A stretch of 64,000 bases of DNA from Diphasiastrum complanatum (lineage: Eukaryota > Streptophyta > Lycopodiopsida > Lycopodiales > Lycopodiaceae), in contig CM055102.1 in NCBI GenBank assembly GCA_029204225.1, positions 29,254,969 through 29,318,968 of the forward strand. The letters are read 5' to 3'. Shown piece by piece: positions 39,701-45,846 of the stretch. The notes under the pieces were generated by a model. The model made no database searches. It had not been told where the DNA came from and saw only the letters and a program-made list of their open reading frames with translations. The stretch's first letter is position 1. Each line of letters opens with the position of its first letter. The position numbers and the translations under genes were made by a program.

Positions 39701-42700
39701 CTCTTCCTACTCCTCGTAGGGGTGCTTACCGCACTAGGGCATCCTCCAGTAGATCGTCTCGCACCTCCCAATATAGACAGCAGTCCATAAGGGAGTCTTT
39801 CCAGCCCCATCTTGAGGCAGAGGCCCAATAGGCTTTAGCAAACATGATCTATGAGCTGAACCTGCCATTTGCCATTGCTGACACGGAGCCCTTCAAGAGG
39901 GCTATAGCTACAATTGCTGCTGTAGGTCCACGCTTCAGGCCACCCATGGCTGAGGTTGTCCGTACCACCCACTTTACTTCCAGGGTGGAGGAGCTCACCA
40001 CACACATGATGCCTCTTAGGAAGCCCTGGGAGAGTTATGGGTGCTCGACCATGTCTGATGGCTGGAGTGACACCCATCGTCGGCCAGTGATCAACATATT
40101 GGTGTCTTGCTGCATGGGCACTATGTTTTATCAAGCCATTGATGCTAGTAGAGGTGGGATGGTCATTGATGGACAGTTTATGTTCGATATCATTAGTGAG
40201 GTTATAGAGGAGGTTGGTCCTGCCAACGTAGTGCAGGTTGTCACCGACAACGCAAGTAATTGCGTGCACATGTCTCACTTGCTACAACAACAGTACCCTG
40301 CTATTGTATGGACCCCCTATGATGCACATAGCATTGATCTTATGTTGGGGGATATTGGCCGATTGCCTTGGGTCCGCACGATAGCTGATATGGCCCTTGC
40401 CATGGTAACATTTATCACCTGAAAGAGGCGTGCCCTTGCCCTATTCTGCACCTTCAGTTCACTTGATCTGAAGAAACCATCTCCCACACGTTTTGCATTC
40501 GACCTGCTTGTCATGCATAAGCTTATTAGGGTCAGACATCAAATCAGACACAAGGCCACTAGTGCTGAATTTAGGGAGCTGCCTTTCTCCAGTAGGCCTG
40601 ATGGTTTGAGATTTTTGAGGATTGTATTTGACGATGATTTTTGGCGTCAAGCTGAGAGCATCACATCTATGATGAGTACGCTCTACCATGTTCTACGGTT
40701 AGTTGACAGTGAGATTTGGATTGGTTGAGATACTTGGATGGAGCCGCCAGACACTTCACTGAGACACAGTGAATTGCCTTCAACAGGCAGGTTGGTGTGT
40801 TTGGCCATCATGCGGCGCTGAATTCTAGCAGGCGGGAGAAAGCGGTGACTTGGTGGAATCTCTATGGTTCTGCATGCCCAGCTCTACAAAAGCTGGCCTT
40901 GCGAGTGCTATCACAGGTATTTCTTTACCCACCAAATTCTATGTGATTAAAGATGGGTGTTAAATGGATGAAATCAACTAATGCGCTTTTTTTGAATTCA
41001 ATGATTGTCAATAGGATTGTTCCTCCTTGATTACAGAGTATGATGGCAGGGATGTATGAGCCAGATCTACTAGAGCAGGATGTGTATCGACCTGATCCAC
41101 TAGCAGATATACAGCATCAGAGAGAGAGTGGATGCAGCACAAGTTGGGGGTGCTAACCATATGGCACAGGACGCTTATATGTTGTTGTACCCAAGAAAGC
41201 TTGGGATATTCTAAAGAATTTGTACAAGACTGTGAATCAATGTCGAATCTTGTTCTTGACTAATAAGCTACGTACGTTATAGATGGGTACAGGTGAATCA
41301 GTAACGGACTACTTTAATGAGGGGAAAGATTTGAGAGGGCAACTTATTGCAGTTGGAGAAAGTGTTTCGAATTCAGTGTTGGTATCTATCATGCTTAATA
41401 GTCTACCTTTGGCCAATCAAAACTTTGTGATGATGTTGTCTTTACAAGAGACGAGGCCTTCTTTCGATGAGTTGAATGCTATGTCAGAATTTGTTATACA
41501 AATTCTAGATGGAATCTACTATTCCTACTAGCACTCACAAAGCAAGCATAGAGATTAAAGAGATTATAGATTATAGAAGAATTGAGCAAACCTCTAAACA
41601 ACTGGAATAAACTAAGGTGAGGTGCCAACCTACATATATAGTTTCTCTAATCTATGTGAAAAGCTAAAAGCATAAAGCAAATAGCAAAAGACAAAAAAAG
41701 CTATTTGCTAATATATCTACCTATATTGGATAAAGACCCAAGATGCGTTTCTAAGCAATAAAAAAATCCTAATCTAGTAGTAGTGCGCCCACCTACATGA
41801 TGAGTAATGAAAAAAATGACTTACTATAAATAGTACTAACCCTAAAATACAACTTACAAAAAATAGTAATGACGTAGGCATGGCCAAACTCACATTAAGG
41901 GGTACCAAACATTAATTCCTAACTCTCCCCCTTAATGTTTACTTTGTTATTATCTATTACTCCTAGAAGTTTTCTAAACTTATAAAAAAATTTCTTTGCC
42001 AAGTCCTTTGGTAAAGATATTTGCAACTTGCTCTTCCGTAAGACAATAGATAAGCTCCACTTCACCACTCTGAATCTTCTCTTTGATGAAGTGTTGTTGT
42101 ACTTCAATGTGCTTTGTCCTGTTGTAAAAAACAGGATTTATCGCCAATTTAATACAACTCTGATTGTCGCAATGAAGTACCGAAGGTGTATCCTGTACCA
42201 TATGTACATCATGTAGAATCCTTTGTAACCATATTGCTTCACTTGCCGATGATAATGCAATATTATGCTGCTTCTTTGAACTCAAAGAGATAGCACCAGA
42301 ACCAAGACTAAAAACATAACCTGTAGTAGATCTTCGGTCTTCCGCATATCCAGCCCAATGAGCATCCACATATCCCTGTAGCTTCAAATCATCATGTCTT
42401 CCATAGAGAATACCAAATCTCAAAGTACCCTGGATATATCTGAGTATCCGCTTAGCAGCTCTCCAATGAATCTGCTTAGGCTTAGCCATAAACTTACAAA
42501 CCATACTCACAACATAAGCAATATCTGGTCTTGTAGTAGTTAGATAGATTAAGCTCCAACAAGCTTTCTATATAACGTCTCATCTACATCTTGATCCTCC
42601 TCAGCTTTAGTAAGCTTACATTATAGAATCAATGAACCGTGGGTAGTTCACCGTGGTTCTAAGAACCATACGGATCTAAAAAAATTTAACCTGGAACCGT

Positions 42701-44603
42701 GGTGAACCGTACAGGTAATTAATTAATTAATTACTTTTTTTTTTTGGTCCCACCTCCAAAAATAGCCCAAAAAAATGCCAGAAAAATGCCAATATGACCA
42801 TCCCTGATCAAAACATAAAATGTATGCTCCGAACTACTCCGAAAGCCAAGCTCCTCAAAGCATTTATGACTTGGTCCTGGCACATCTGTATAGCTTGGCA
42901 AAGATTCACTTAATCTGTTCGCAACCATTTCCAATTATTTTGCTCACTTATTCGCATTGTTGAAACTCATTCAGCATGTGCATTTGTGTGCTCTAATATA
43001 TATAATACAACGTCAATGTTTGATAGCAGCATCTACATCATATGCATCTTATAGCTCATATTCTGTAGAACTACATCAGTTTAGTGTATTAACACGTACT
43101 GGTAATATTCCATCTATCACCAACATGGAGGCCAATGTTTTTACTACTATGGAAGGGTTATGGACATATGAGTTGGACCCAAGTCATGCTTTAATTTTTC
43201 AGTGACAATTCAAACTGATTACGACAGTGACCTTGTGGTAGGGGGCATACCGTGTTCGAAAGCAATAAACATAATTTGTGATGCTTTATGTGTGATTTCT
43301 TTCATAACAACAAACAAGCCTCAAATAATTACATTAATCAAAGGTAACGAACAATAGAATCAAAGGTGACCAAATGGTCTGGACATACGGATCATGTACG
43401 AAATACATTCATGCTACAGCGAATCAAAAGGGTTTTAAGTAATTCTTACCCAAGAATCAAAAACATGAACAGCGCAGTGAACAGCAACTTGGTCTGGTTC
43501 AGCAGAGAAAACGTGAGTGAATCAAGATGGCGATAAGATAGTTGCAACAGAGGATTCTGCAAGGCGTAAACCCCCGCTGGAAGTGCTGACGCTGTCAAAG
43601 CATCAAAAAATTGCCAATTTTTGCAAATGCTCTCAAGACTTCCCTCCCATGCCATGACAGCCAATGCACAAGCAACCTGCATTCACAACATTGTCATATC
43701 AAAAACATATAGATGCAAACGAGCATCAGCACAAGGAAAAAATCTTTTCGACATGAACCTAGTTAACGGTAATTTGGAGTGCGACTTCCTCAAAAAATGA
43801 ACATTGAGATGATTGTTCGCTGTAGCTCCAACATGGATCTAAAAAATTGGCACTGAGCTGATACTAGACCATCTATGAATGTACCTTCAATACTTCACAA
43901 GACAGCACAATAGAAGTCATTATCACTTGTTTCCTGCACAGCAGAATTTAGTCAACGCTGTAATCCAGGTAAACGTTTGGTTCAAACTTCAAAAGATTAC
44001 AAAATGCTTCTAAAATAAAGGCCCGCATAGAAGATAAGCTGGTGGCTTTGTAACAAAACAACACGAAGCTTAACAACAGCCAGAATCAAACGCGAAAAAA
44101 CTACTCATCGTGAGATCCTGTAAACAACAGACTCATACTTTGCTACGTGCAATAAGGGAAGCGACAACGCGATGTTTTAGCCATTTATCAACCGAAATAC
44201 GAGAAAACCTAAAAGGAGTCCCGTGGTGGAATACTCCAGAAGGATGAACTCTATCTACTAAATTTCACGCTGAAAAAGAGCACGTTCCAAGCAATGTCAT
44301 CAAAGTACTCTCACAAAAACGACAGGCAGAAGAGCATTATAAAGAACCGCTTGAAAAGACGAAAATCTGAAATCAATATCATGATAAACCTAACACGAAC
44401 ACGCTATTTGAACGAGGCAAAAGGGTTACAACACAAAAAAGGAGAAAAAAAAAAGGCGGAGACAAACCCTACCCGCTGAAGCGCTTGGAAAGCAGAGGCT
44501 GCACGCCATATTGGATCGTCAGCAAAACCATACACAACCATGCTCGTTTTTGTCGATCCTGCTCCGGCTGCAATTTTCCTTTCACAGACGACTCGGCAAC
44601 CAT
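8457..44603 (-). CDS. ROCK1: ROCK1-like nucleotide-sugar transporter, seven exons
   Basis: This multipass endomembrane carrier belongs to the nucleotide-sugar/CMP-sialic acid transporter family. Arabidopsis ROCK1 moves UDP-GlcNAc and UDP-GalNAc into the ER in exchange for UMP. Exons (minus strand): 44603-44473, 43933-43885, 43676-43450, 10120-9922, 9806-9663, 9555-9481 and 8618-8457. They total 987 nt, which is 328 residues plus stop and the usual family length. Family signatures are [14 protein letters not shown] (res 28-41), [19 protein letters not shown] (~95-113), [64 protein letters not shown] and a last helix ending [13 protein letters not shown]. The final KEKAS fits a KxKxx ER-retrieval signal. 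About ten hydrophobic segments are visible. Every intron is GT-AG and every phase matches, including GG|G across the 33-kb intron 3. No stop or frameshift is present, so the gene appears functional. Substrate is inferred from similarity. Confidence 0.93.
8996..9165. repeat. two-copy ~86-bp tandem duplication in intron 6
   Basis: GTGAGCAATTACCAA recurs at about 9065 and 9151, preceded in both copies by a CTTCAAGGAG...GTACATAA...TTTT...AATATCTT block. Divergence is modest, so the duplication is fairly recent. It lies within intron 6 and adds to that intron's 862 bp. Confidence 0.75.
10379..10710. repeat. two-copy ~167-bp tandem repeat
   Basis: The series 'ggtgaactcggagacctaaa ... gttgcacactc ... 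agatctatcaca ... gaacaaatttttga' at 10379-10540 is repeated with divergence at 10548-10710. No coding frame is visible. Confidence 0.7.
10711..13154. other. intronic sequence without recognised genes
   Basis: This is AT-rich intron-3 sequence. A 168-codon plus-strand open frame at 11431-11937 shows no family motif and is judged accidental. I recognise no transposon termini here. Confidence 0.5.
13155..13624 (-). repeat. copia 3' LTR
   Basis: This 470-bp block begins TGTTAG directly after the polypurine tract ATTAAGGGGGAG and ends CTACA on the minus strand. A TATA-like promoter core CTCTATAAGAGC is at 13366-13355. Confidence 0.7.
13793..15179 (-). pseudogene. copia reverse transcriptase and RNase H remnant
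   Basis: This carries the RVT_2-type RT of a Ty1/copia polyprotein. The N-terminal part (15179-14775) has the motifs [41 protein letters not shown] and [20 protein letters not shown]. After a stop, 14668-14220 contains the catalytic YVDD box ([10 protein letters not shown]) and [10 protein letters not shown]. After frameshifts near 14215 and 13935 the RNase H part follows, with [43 protein letters not shown] and RTKHIEV. Key catalytic residues remain, but stops and frameshifts make it inactive. Confidence 0.9.
15212..15961 (-). pseudogene. copia gag (UBN2-type), truncated at the nucleocapsid end
   Basis: The 250-residue open frame starts [18 protein letters not shown] and contains the copia gag signatures [36 protein letters not shown] and [20 protein letters not shown]. 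It ends in a Lys-rich tail followed by SSSNTSSTP and a stop. The CCHC zinc knuckle expected next is missing, and the sequence passes within about 30 bp into RT. An upstream in-frame Met (16018) would add 19 residues, but the family start favours 15961. Confidence 0.85.
16374..16764 (-). repeat. putative copia 5' LTR
   Basis: The inner edge is fixed by the PBS-like sequence at 16373-16362. The outer edge is placed at the TGTTGAAATAAATG-type start (minus strand) and is an inference. It is not similar to the 3' LTR at 13155-13624. Confidence 0.45.
16765..17292. other. intronic spacer with a short coding-like stretch
   Basis: Plus-strand 16852-16985 translates as a stop-free, non-repetitive segment ([18 protein letters not shown] then [13 protein letters not shown]). 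It has no family I recognise and no clear splice sites. It may be a captured or decayed exon. Confidence 0.25.
17293..17321. repeat. (CT)n microsatellite
   Basis: A run of about 14 CT units immediately before the minisatellite. Confidence 0.95.
17323..17745. repeat. 14-copy ~31-bp minisatellite
   Basis: The core TTTTTGGATTTYCCAGC occurs about 14 times, followed each time by a variable 12-15 bp spacer (for example caatttctaggtcg). Copies are diverged and spacing varies from about 20 to 36 bp. The array ends just where the LINE 5' region begins, so it may be the element's own tandem 5' region. Confidence 0.85.
17821..18590 (+). pseudogene. LINE ORF1 (nucleic-acid-binding, coiled coil)
   Basis: It starts at ATG 17821 ([14 protein letters not shown]) with a basic N terminus. 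After a frameshift near 17960 comes a coiled coil ([11 protein letters not shown]-like heptads; [19 protein letters not shown]), then a frameshift near 18300 and an RNA-binding segment with [20 protein letters not shown] and the ending [10 protein letters not shown]. This order (basic, coiled coil, RRM-like) matches plant LINE ORF1 proteins. At least two frameshifts disable it. Confidence 0.7.
18600..19688 (+). pseudogene. LINE ORF2, apurinic endonuclease part
   Basis: Endonuclease fragments are recognisable: [43 protein letters not shown] and the metal-binding VGDFNARTS, all in 18640-18940. After frame changes come [29 protein letters not shown] (near 19110-19165) and the catalytic SDHS box ([12 protein letters not shown] near 19240). 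The start of the endonuclease (the Asn/Glu motifs) is missing. The frame is lost several times. Confidence 0.75.
19834..19909. repeat. (GA)38 microsatellite
   Basis: A pure GA run of about 76 bp lies between the hAT left subterminal region and a G-rich stretch. Confidence 0.97.
19987..20320. repeat. compound (GT)n/(GA)n low-complexity region
   Basis: Alternating GT and GA blocks with short interruptions. No gene is present. Open frames here on either strand are microsatellite artefacts. Confidence 0.95.
20606..20780 (+). pseudogene. hAT transposase BED zinc-finger exon, broken by gypsy
   Basis: The frame opens [13 protein letters not shown] and continues through [15 protein letters not shown] and [11 protein letters not shown], the usual plant hAT N terminus: Trp, CxxC, then His-Leu, then a late Cys. 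The second Cys of the CxxC pair is Tyr here, so the finger is probably dead. At about 20781 the frame runs without a stop into the H2C2 zinc domain of a gypsy integrase ([11 protein letters not shown]), giving an accidental fusion frame to 20860. Confidence 0.75.
20850..22018 (+). pseudogene. gypsy integrase with C-terminal chromodomain (copy A)
   Basis: Integrase core motifs are present: [20 protein letters not shown] (first Asp), [17 protein letters not shown] (second Asp) and [13 protein letters not shown] (Glu), the D,D35E triad. An early frameshift lies near 20855 and another near 21490 (...AAVDFPA, stop). The following block 21497-22018 holds the C-terminal basic domain and a chromodomain-like end ([20 protein letters not shown]). 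The chromodomain marks a chromovirus. It is a broken copy. Confidence 0.88.
22046..22490 (+). repeat. gypsy LTR (copy A)
   Basis: 445 bp, starting TGTTAGGGACCC and ending AAGATTGTA. It is nearly identical to the LTRs at 28823-29263 and 32596-33040. Confidence 0.85.
22491..23732 (+). pseudogene. hAT transposase 3' exons: dimerisation domain and acidic tail
   Basis: Directly after the gypsy LTR, 22495-22575 reads [20 protein letters not shown]. Exon 22739-22986 holds the hAT C-terminal dimerisation domain ([20 protein letters not shown], then [19 protein letters not shown]). Exon 23194-23302 ([15 protein letters not shown]...) is followed by a GTGAG donor and a GTGCAG acceptor. Exon 23443-23732 encodes an Asp/Glu/Ser-rich tail ending GRRLGRRRA and a TAG stop. 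Splice phases agree between these exons. The catalytic core (DUF659 part) is missing, so the gene is a remnant. Confidence 0.8.
24540..26162 (+). pseudogene. LINE ORF2, reverse transcriptase and C terminus
   Basis: RT motifs are [37 protein letters not shown], then after a frameshift near 25000 [40 protein letters not shown] and the catalytic box [12 protein letters not shown]. This box has Asp-Asp intact, although the usual YxDD is YDDD. From 25690 another frame gives [11 protein letters not shown], a Cys/His-rich [17 protein letters not shown] and [12 protein letters not shown], the zinc-binding region typical of plant LINE C termini. It ends [17 protein letters not shown] and TAA at 26160-26162. 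Stops and frameshifts disable it. Confidence 0.85.
26163..28161. other. intronic spacer with hAT-like subterminal words and a (CT)n tract
   Basis: No gene is recognised. A (CT)n run occupies 27112-27168. 27290-27450 is dense in GTTTCGAAAC and GGTTCGAAAC words like the hAT subterminal repeats, and CAGGGTTGCC at 27234 resembles a hAT end, but no matching second terminus was found. Confidence 0.5.
28823..29263 (+). repeat. gypsy 5' LTR (copy B)
   Basis: 441 bp, TGTTAGGGACCC...AAGATTGTA, followed after 5 bp by the Met-tRNA primer-binding site TGGTATCAGAGC. Confidence 0.88.
30146..31066 (+). pseudogene. gypsy gag
   Basis: From ATG 30146 a 224-residue frame carries the retrotransposon gag domain: [52 protein letters not shown] and [21 protein letters not shown] frameshift near 30740 moves the frame. 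30831-31066 then gives a basic segment ([18 protein letters not shown]) and the first half of a CCHC knuckle (LCFKCMEC). The knuckle is cut by the deletion that removes protease, RT and RNase H. Confidence 0.85.
31095..32568 (+). pseudogene. gypsy integrase with chromodomain (copy B)
   Basis: This carries a short RNase H/integrase linker, the H2C2 zinc domain ([20 protein letters not shown], with a stop in NFY*PNL), and the integrase core with its D,D,E residues ([27 protein letters not shown]). A 73-bp tandem duplication (first unit from 31844, second from 31917) introduces a stop after FQPRAP. The last block (31996-32568) has the C-terminal basic region and the chromodomain-like end ([20 protein letters not shown]). 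It is clearly the same family as copy A. Confidence 0.88.
31844..31989 (+). repeat. 73-bp tandem duplication in integrase
   Basis: The segment beginning TAATAGCGCAAAGCA is present at 31844 and again at 31917, each ending CCTAGGGCTCCC. Copy A has a single unit, so the duplication happened in copy B's lineage. Confidence 0.9.
32596..33040 (+). repeat. gypsy 3' LTR (copy B)
   Basis: 445 bp, preceded by the polypurine tract. It is nearly identical to the 5' LTR at 28823. Confidence 0.88.
33291..33374. repeat. (GT)30(GA)12 compound microsatellite
   Basis: TG run 33291-33350 directly followed by AG run 33351-33374. A further (GA)n run is at 33526-33553. Confidence 0.97.
33830..35631 (-). mobile_element. 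copia fragment: 5' LTR, PBS and truncated gag
   Basis: Minus strand: LTR 35631-35184 (448 bp, TGTTAGAAAT...TTCCTACA), PBS TGGTATCAGAGCC at 35183-35171, a leader, and a decayed gag. gag gives [18 protein letters not shown], stops, then [17 protein letters not shown] and an open frame to 34031. The copia gag pattern (KTAKEAWDTLLKxYG-like) is recognisable. pol and the 3' LTR are absent. The low-coordinate end abuts the target duplication of hAT B. Confidence 0.72.
35184..35631 (-). repeat. copia 5' LTR
   Basis: Bounded by TGTTAG and TACA on the minus strand, with the PBS immediately inside. It contains a short (GAA)n run near 35231-35261. Confidence 0.72.
35637..38522 (-). pseudogene. hAT transposase gene D (minus strand)
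   Basis: Read from 38522 down: a duplicated DUF659 fragment (38522-38413, [18 protein letters not shown]), then the main DUF659 catalytic part (38412-37995: [53 protein letters not shown]). Next are 37916-37641 ([39 protein letters not shown]), 37252-37013 and the dimerisation domain near 36941 ([18 protein letters not shown]). Last come an acidic tail (36530-36060) and a Pro/Thr-rich stretch to 35637. A (CT)n tract of 91 bp (36615-36705) lies in an apparent intron. The N-terminal BED exon is missing. Stops and frameshifts occur, so it is inactive. Confidence 0.82.
36615..36705. repeat. (CT)45 microsatellite
   Basis: A pure 91-bp CT run inside the hAT D gene. It is similar to the GA runs in hAT A and B, so it may be a family trait. 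Confidence 0.97.
38525..41175 (+). pseudogene. hAT transposase gene C (plus strand)
   Basis: The BED zinc-finger exon starts near 38887 ([41 protein letters not shown]), followed by a Pro/His-rich low-complexity stretch. 39841-40422 is the DUF659 catalytic part ([56 protein letters not shown]). 40513-40728 follows ([17 protein letters not shown]). 40740-40920 has the region before the dimerisation domain, with an intron-like gap starting GTATTTC. 41037-41175 is part of the acidic tail ([15 protein letters not shown]), cut where a copia gag fragment begins. A stop after VTFIT and a missing dimerisation domain show it is broken. It mirrors gene D in inverted orientation. Confidence 0.82.
41176..41490 (+). 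pseudogene. copia gag fragment
   Basis: Translation gives [31 protein letters not shown], a stop at 41281, then [20 protein letters not shown] and [20 protein letters not shown]. This is the central UBN2-type gag region, in the plus orientation, opposite to the copia LTR that follows at 41492. Confidence 0.8.
41492..42622 (-). mobile_element. copia 3' end: RNase H, PPT and 3' LTR
   Basis: Minus strand: end of RT (42622-42511, [16 protein letters not shown], frameshifted, [14 protein letters not shown]), RNase H (42510-41980), polypurine tract AAGGGGGAGAG near 41935-41925, and an LTR of about 430 bp ending at 41492. The LTR starts AGTTAGGAATTAATG, so the canonical TG has mutated. It shares short blocks with the 3' LTR at 13155-13624 and is probably the same broad family. 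Confidence 0.72.
41980..42510 (-). pseudogene. copia RNase H domain
   Basis: A 176-residue open stretch contains [58 protein letters not shown] and the terminal [20 protein letters not shown]. The conserved SSTEAEY motif is shortened to [10 protein letters not shown] by deletion of the catalytic Glu region, so the enzyme is dead even where the frame is open. Confidence 0.88.
42623..43449. other. intron 3 start region with hAT-like inverted words
   Basis: 42627-42720 carries repeated GAACCGTG/CACGGTTC words followed by (TTAA)n and poly-T, resembling the subterminal region of an hAT end. A similar TTAATTAATTAATTTTATTTTGG block is at 38543-38565, next to hAT C. No matching terminus or duplication was found. 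42760-43449 shows no gene. Confidence 0.4.
43450..44603 (-). CDS. ROCK1: transporter exons 1-3 (5' exon cluster)
   Basis: Exon 1 (44603-44473, 131 nt) starts at the ATG at 44601-44603, encodes [10 protein letters not shown] and the first helix, and ends ...AGC GG before GTAGGG. Intron 1 is 539 bp and ends GTGCAG. Exon 2 (43933-43885, 49 nt) supplies the G completing a Gly codon and encodes [16 protein letters not shown]. Intron 2 is 208 bp. Exon 3 (43676-43450, 227 nt) starts in phase 0 with [10 protein letters not shown] and ends CTT GG before GTAAGAATT, the donor of the giant intron. An open frame appears to start with a Met just upstream of exon 3, but that Met is intronic. Confidence 0.92.
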
Positions 44604-44950
44604 CTCGATTTCTGATAATAATCTGTTGCTTTCTCAAACAGTCAGCTCGCACACGAGCGAGGATCGGATCGTAGCATCAGAAATTTGACAGTTCAATCCT
44701 CGATGACGATGCTGCTCCTCCTGCTGCTGCTGCTGCTGCTGCATTTATCTGTTATTATACTTCCACCATTAAAGAGGTATGCCGTTTAACGAAGCCTCGG
44801 CACGCTATGATCCAGACCCCGGAATATTTCACAAACGCTCCGATTCTGCCACATGTTAAAATACAATCATAAAAAAGATGGATGTGCCACCCATGCCACA
44901 TGGTGAAAATCGAAGTGACGAACATAGTGTGCCTTAAGTCCGATCAGCTT
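44604..44950 (-). promoter_or_regulatory. 5' UTR and probable core promoter of the transporter gene
   Basis: Upstream of the ATG the minus strand has a GC-richer leader with a (CAG)7 run (44742-44721). Further up, a TATA-like GTATAATA lies near 44757-44750, about 150 bp before the start codon. The start site is not determined. If transcription starts between these, the CAG run is transcribed. Confidence 0.4.
44721..44742. repeat. (CTG)7 trinucleotide repeat (CAG on the transporter strand)
   Basis: Seven CTG units on the plus strand, in the inferred 5' leader of the transporter gene. Confidence 0.95.
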
Positions 44951-45846
44951 CCCTCTTACCGTAGGATTGACTTTGGGCTTTAGTATTTGTTTTTTCTTTT
45001 AATGTGGTGCCTTGCATTGCAAAGCTCATATAAGCAAACATTATTAAGGCTAATATACTAGAAATGCATAACTCTCGCGATGAAAAGTTGAATGGCCTCG
45101 CTATTAAGTCGTCTTGGCGTATAACCCCATGGAACGGGCTCGAGGGCATCCCATTCTACCTCGTTTGACTTACAGGCTTGCCAAAATTCTCGCCCAAGCA
45201 ACTTACAGGGTAGAATGAGCTTTCCCCTCTCATAGTACATTGAATAACTAGTTTGGGATTCTTTTGTATAAAATAAAAAAATTTAGAGGCTTTATGACAA
45301 ATTGTGTTGAGTATGATGGCAAGAATTGCCCTTGTCGCCAATATGAAAAATCAAATATATGATGCTTAATAATGTCTTACAAAAATGAATGGATAGAATC
45401 CCATAATGTATTCATGTATGTGAGAATGGATTATCTAATTACCTTTGTACAAAATATCTCGAAGCCTTATGTCAAGGCATAATTGTATGGTCCAATAGTC
45501 AAGTGAAAATGTCACTAAATAATGGCTCCTTTTCTTAGAGAGAGTATGAGTGAGGTTGTTCAAACTTTACATGGTGGTATCTTCTCTCTTGAAATTTGAC
45601 ATTGCACGTGACTGTAAAAGTGGTATCATAGCCAAAACACAAGTGAAAATAGTAACCTTTGAAACTCCTTTCAATTTCCATTAAGAGCAACGACCAAAAA
45701 AAAATTTGTTTTGAAAGCAAGGTCTCCATGAACGCTTGGTTGCCACAAGCCAGTTACCCATGTGATAACTTTTTTGACACATCTAACTTCAAATTAGCAC
45801 GCGACGTCTGCCCTTTACATGAAAGCAGCTCATCAGACATACTATC
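44951..45846. other. upstream intergenic region, nothing recognised
   Basis: Small minus-strand open frames (for example 45058-45240) show no family signature. Confidence 0.45.

Larger units (their letters stand above)
10121..43449 (-). other. giant intron 3 (33,329 bp) of the transporter gene
   Basis: The donor GTAAG is at 43449-43445 and the acceptor TTGCAG ends at 10121. The flanking exons join in phase and reconstitute an uninterrupted family alignment. The interior is almost entirely transposable elements in both orientations, listed separately, plus microsatellites. No host exon was recognised inside it. Confidence 0.88.

Noticed and set aside
43446-43682. Stand-alone 78-codon minus-strand gene
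   Set aside because: Its apparent start Met lies in the intron. The segment is exon 3 of the transporter, with a CAG acceptor and GTAAG donor at its edges.
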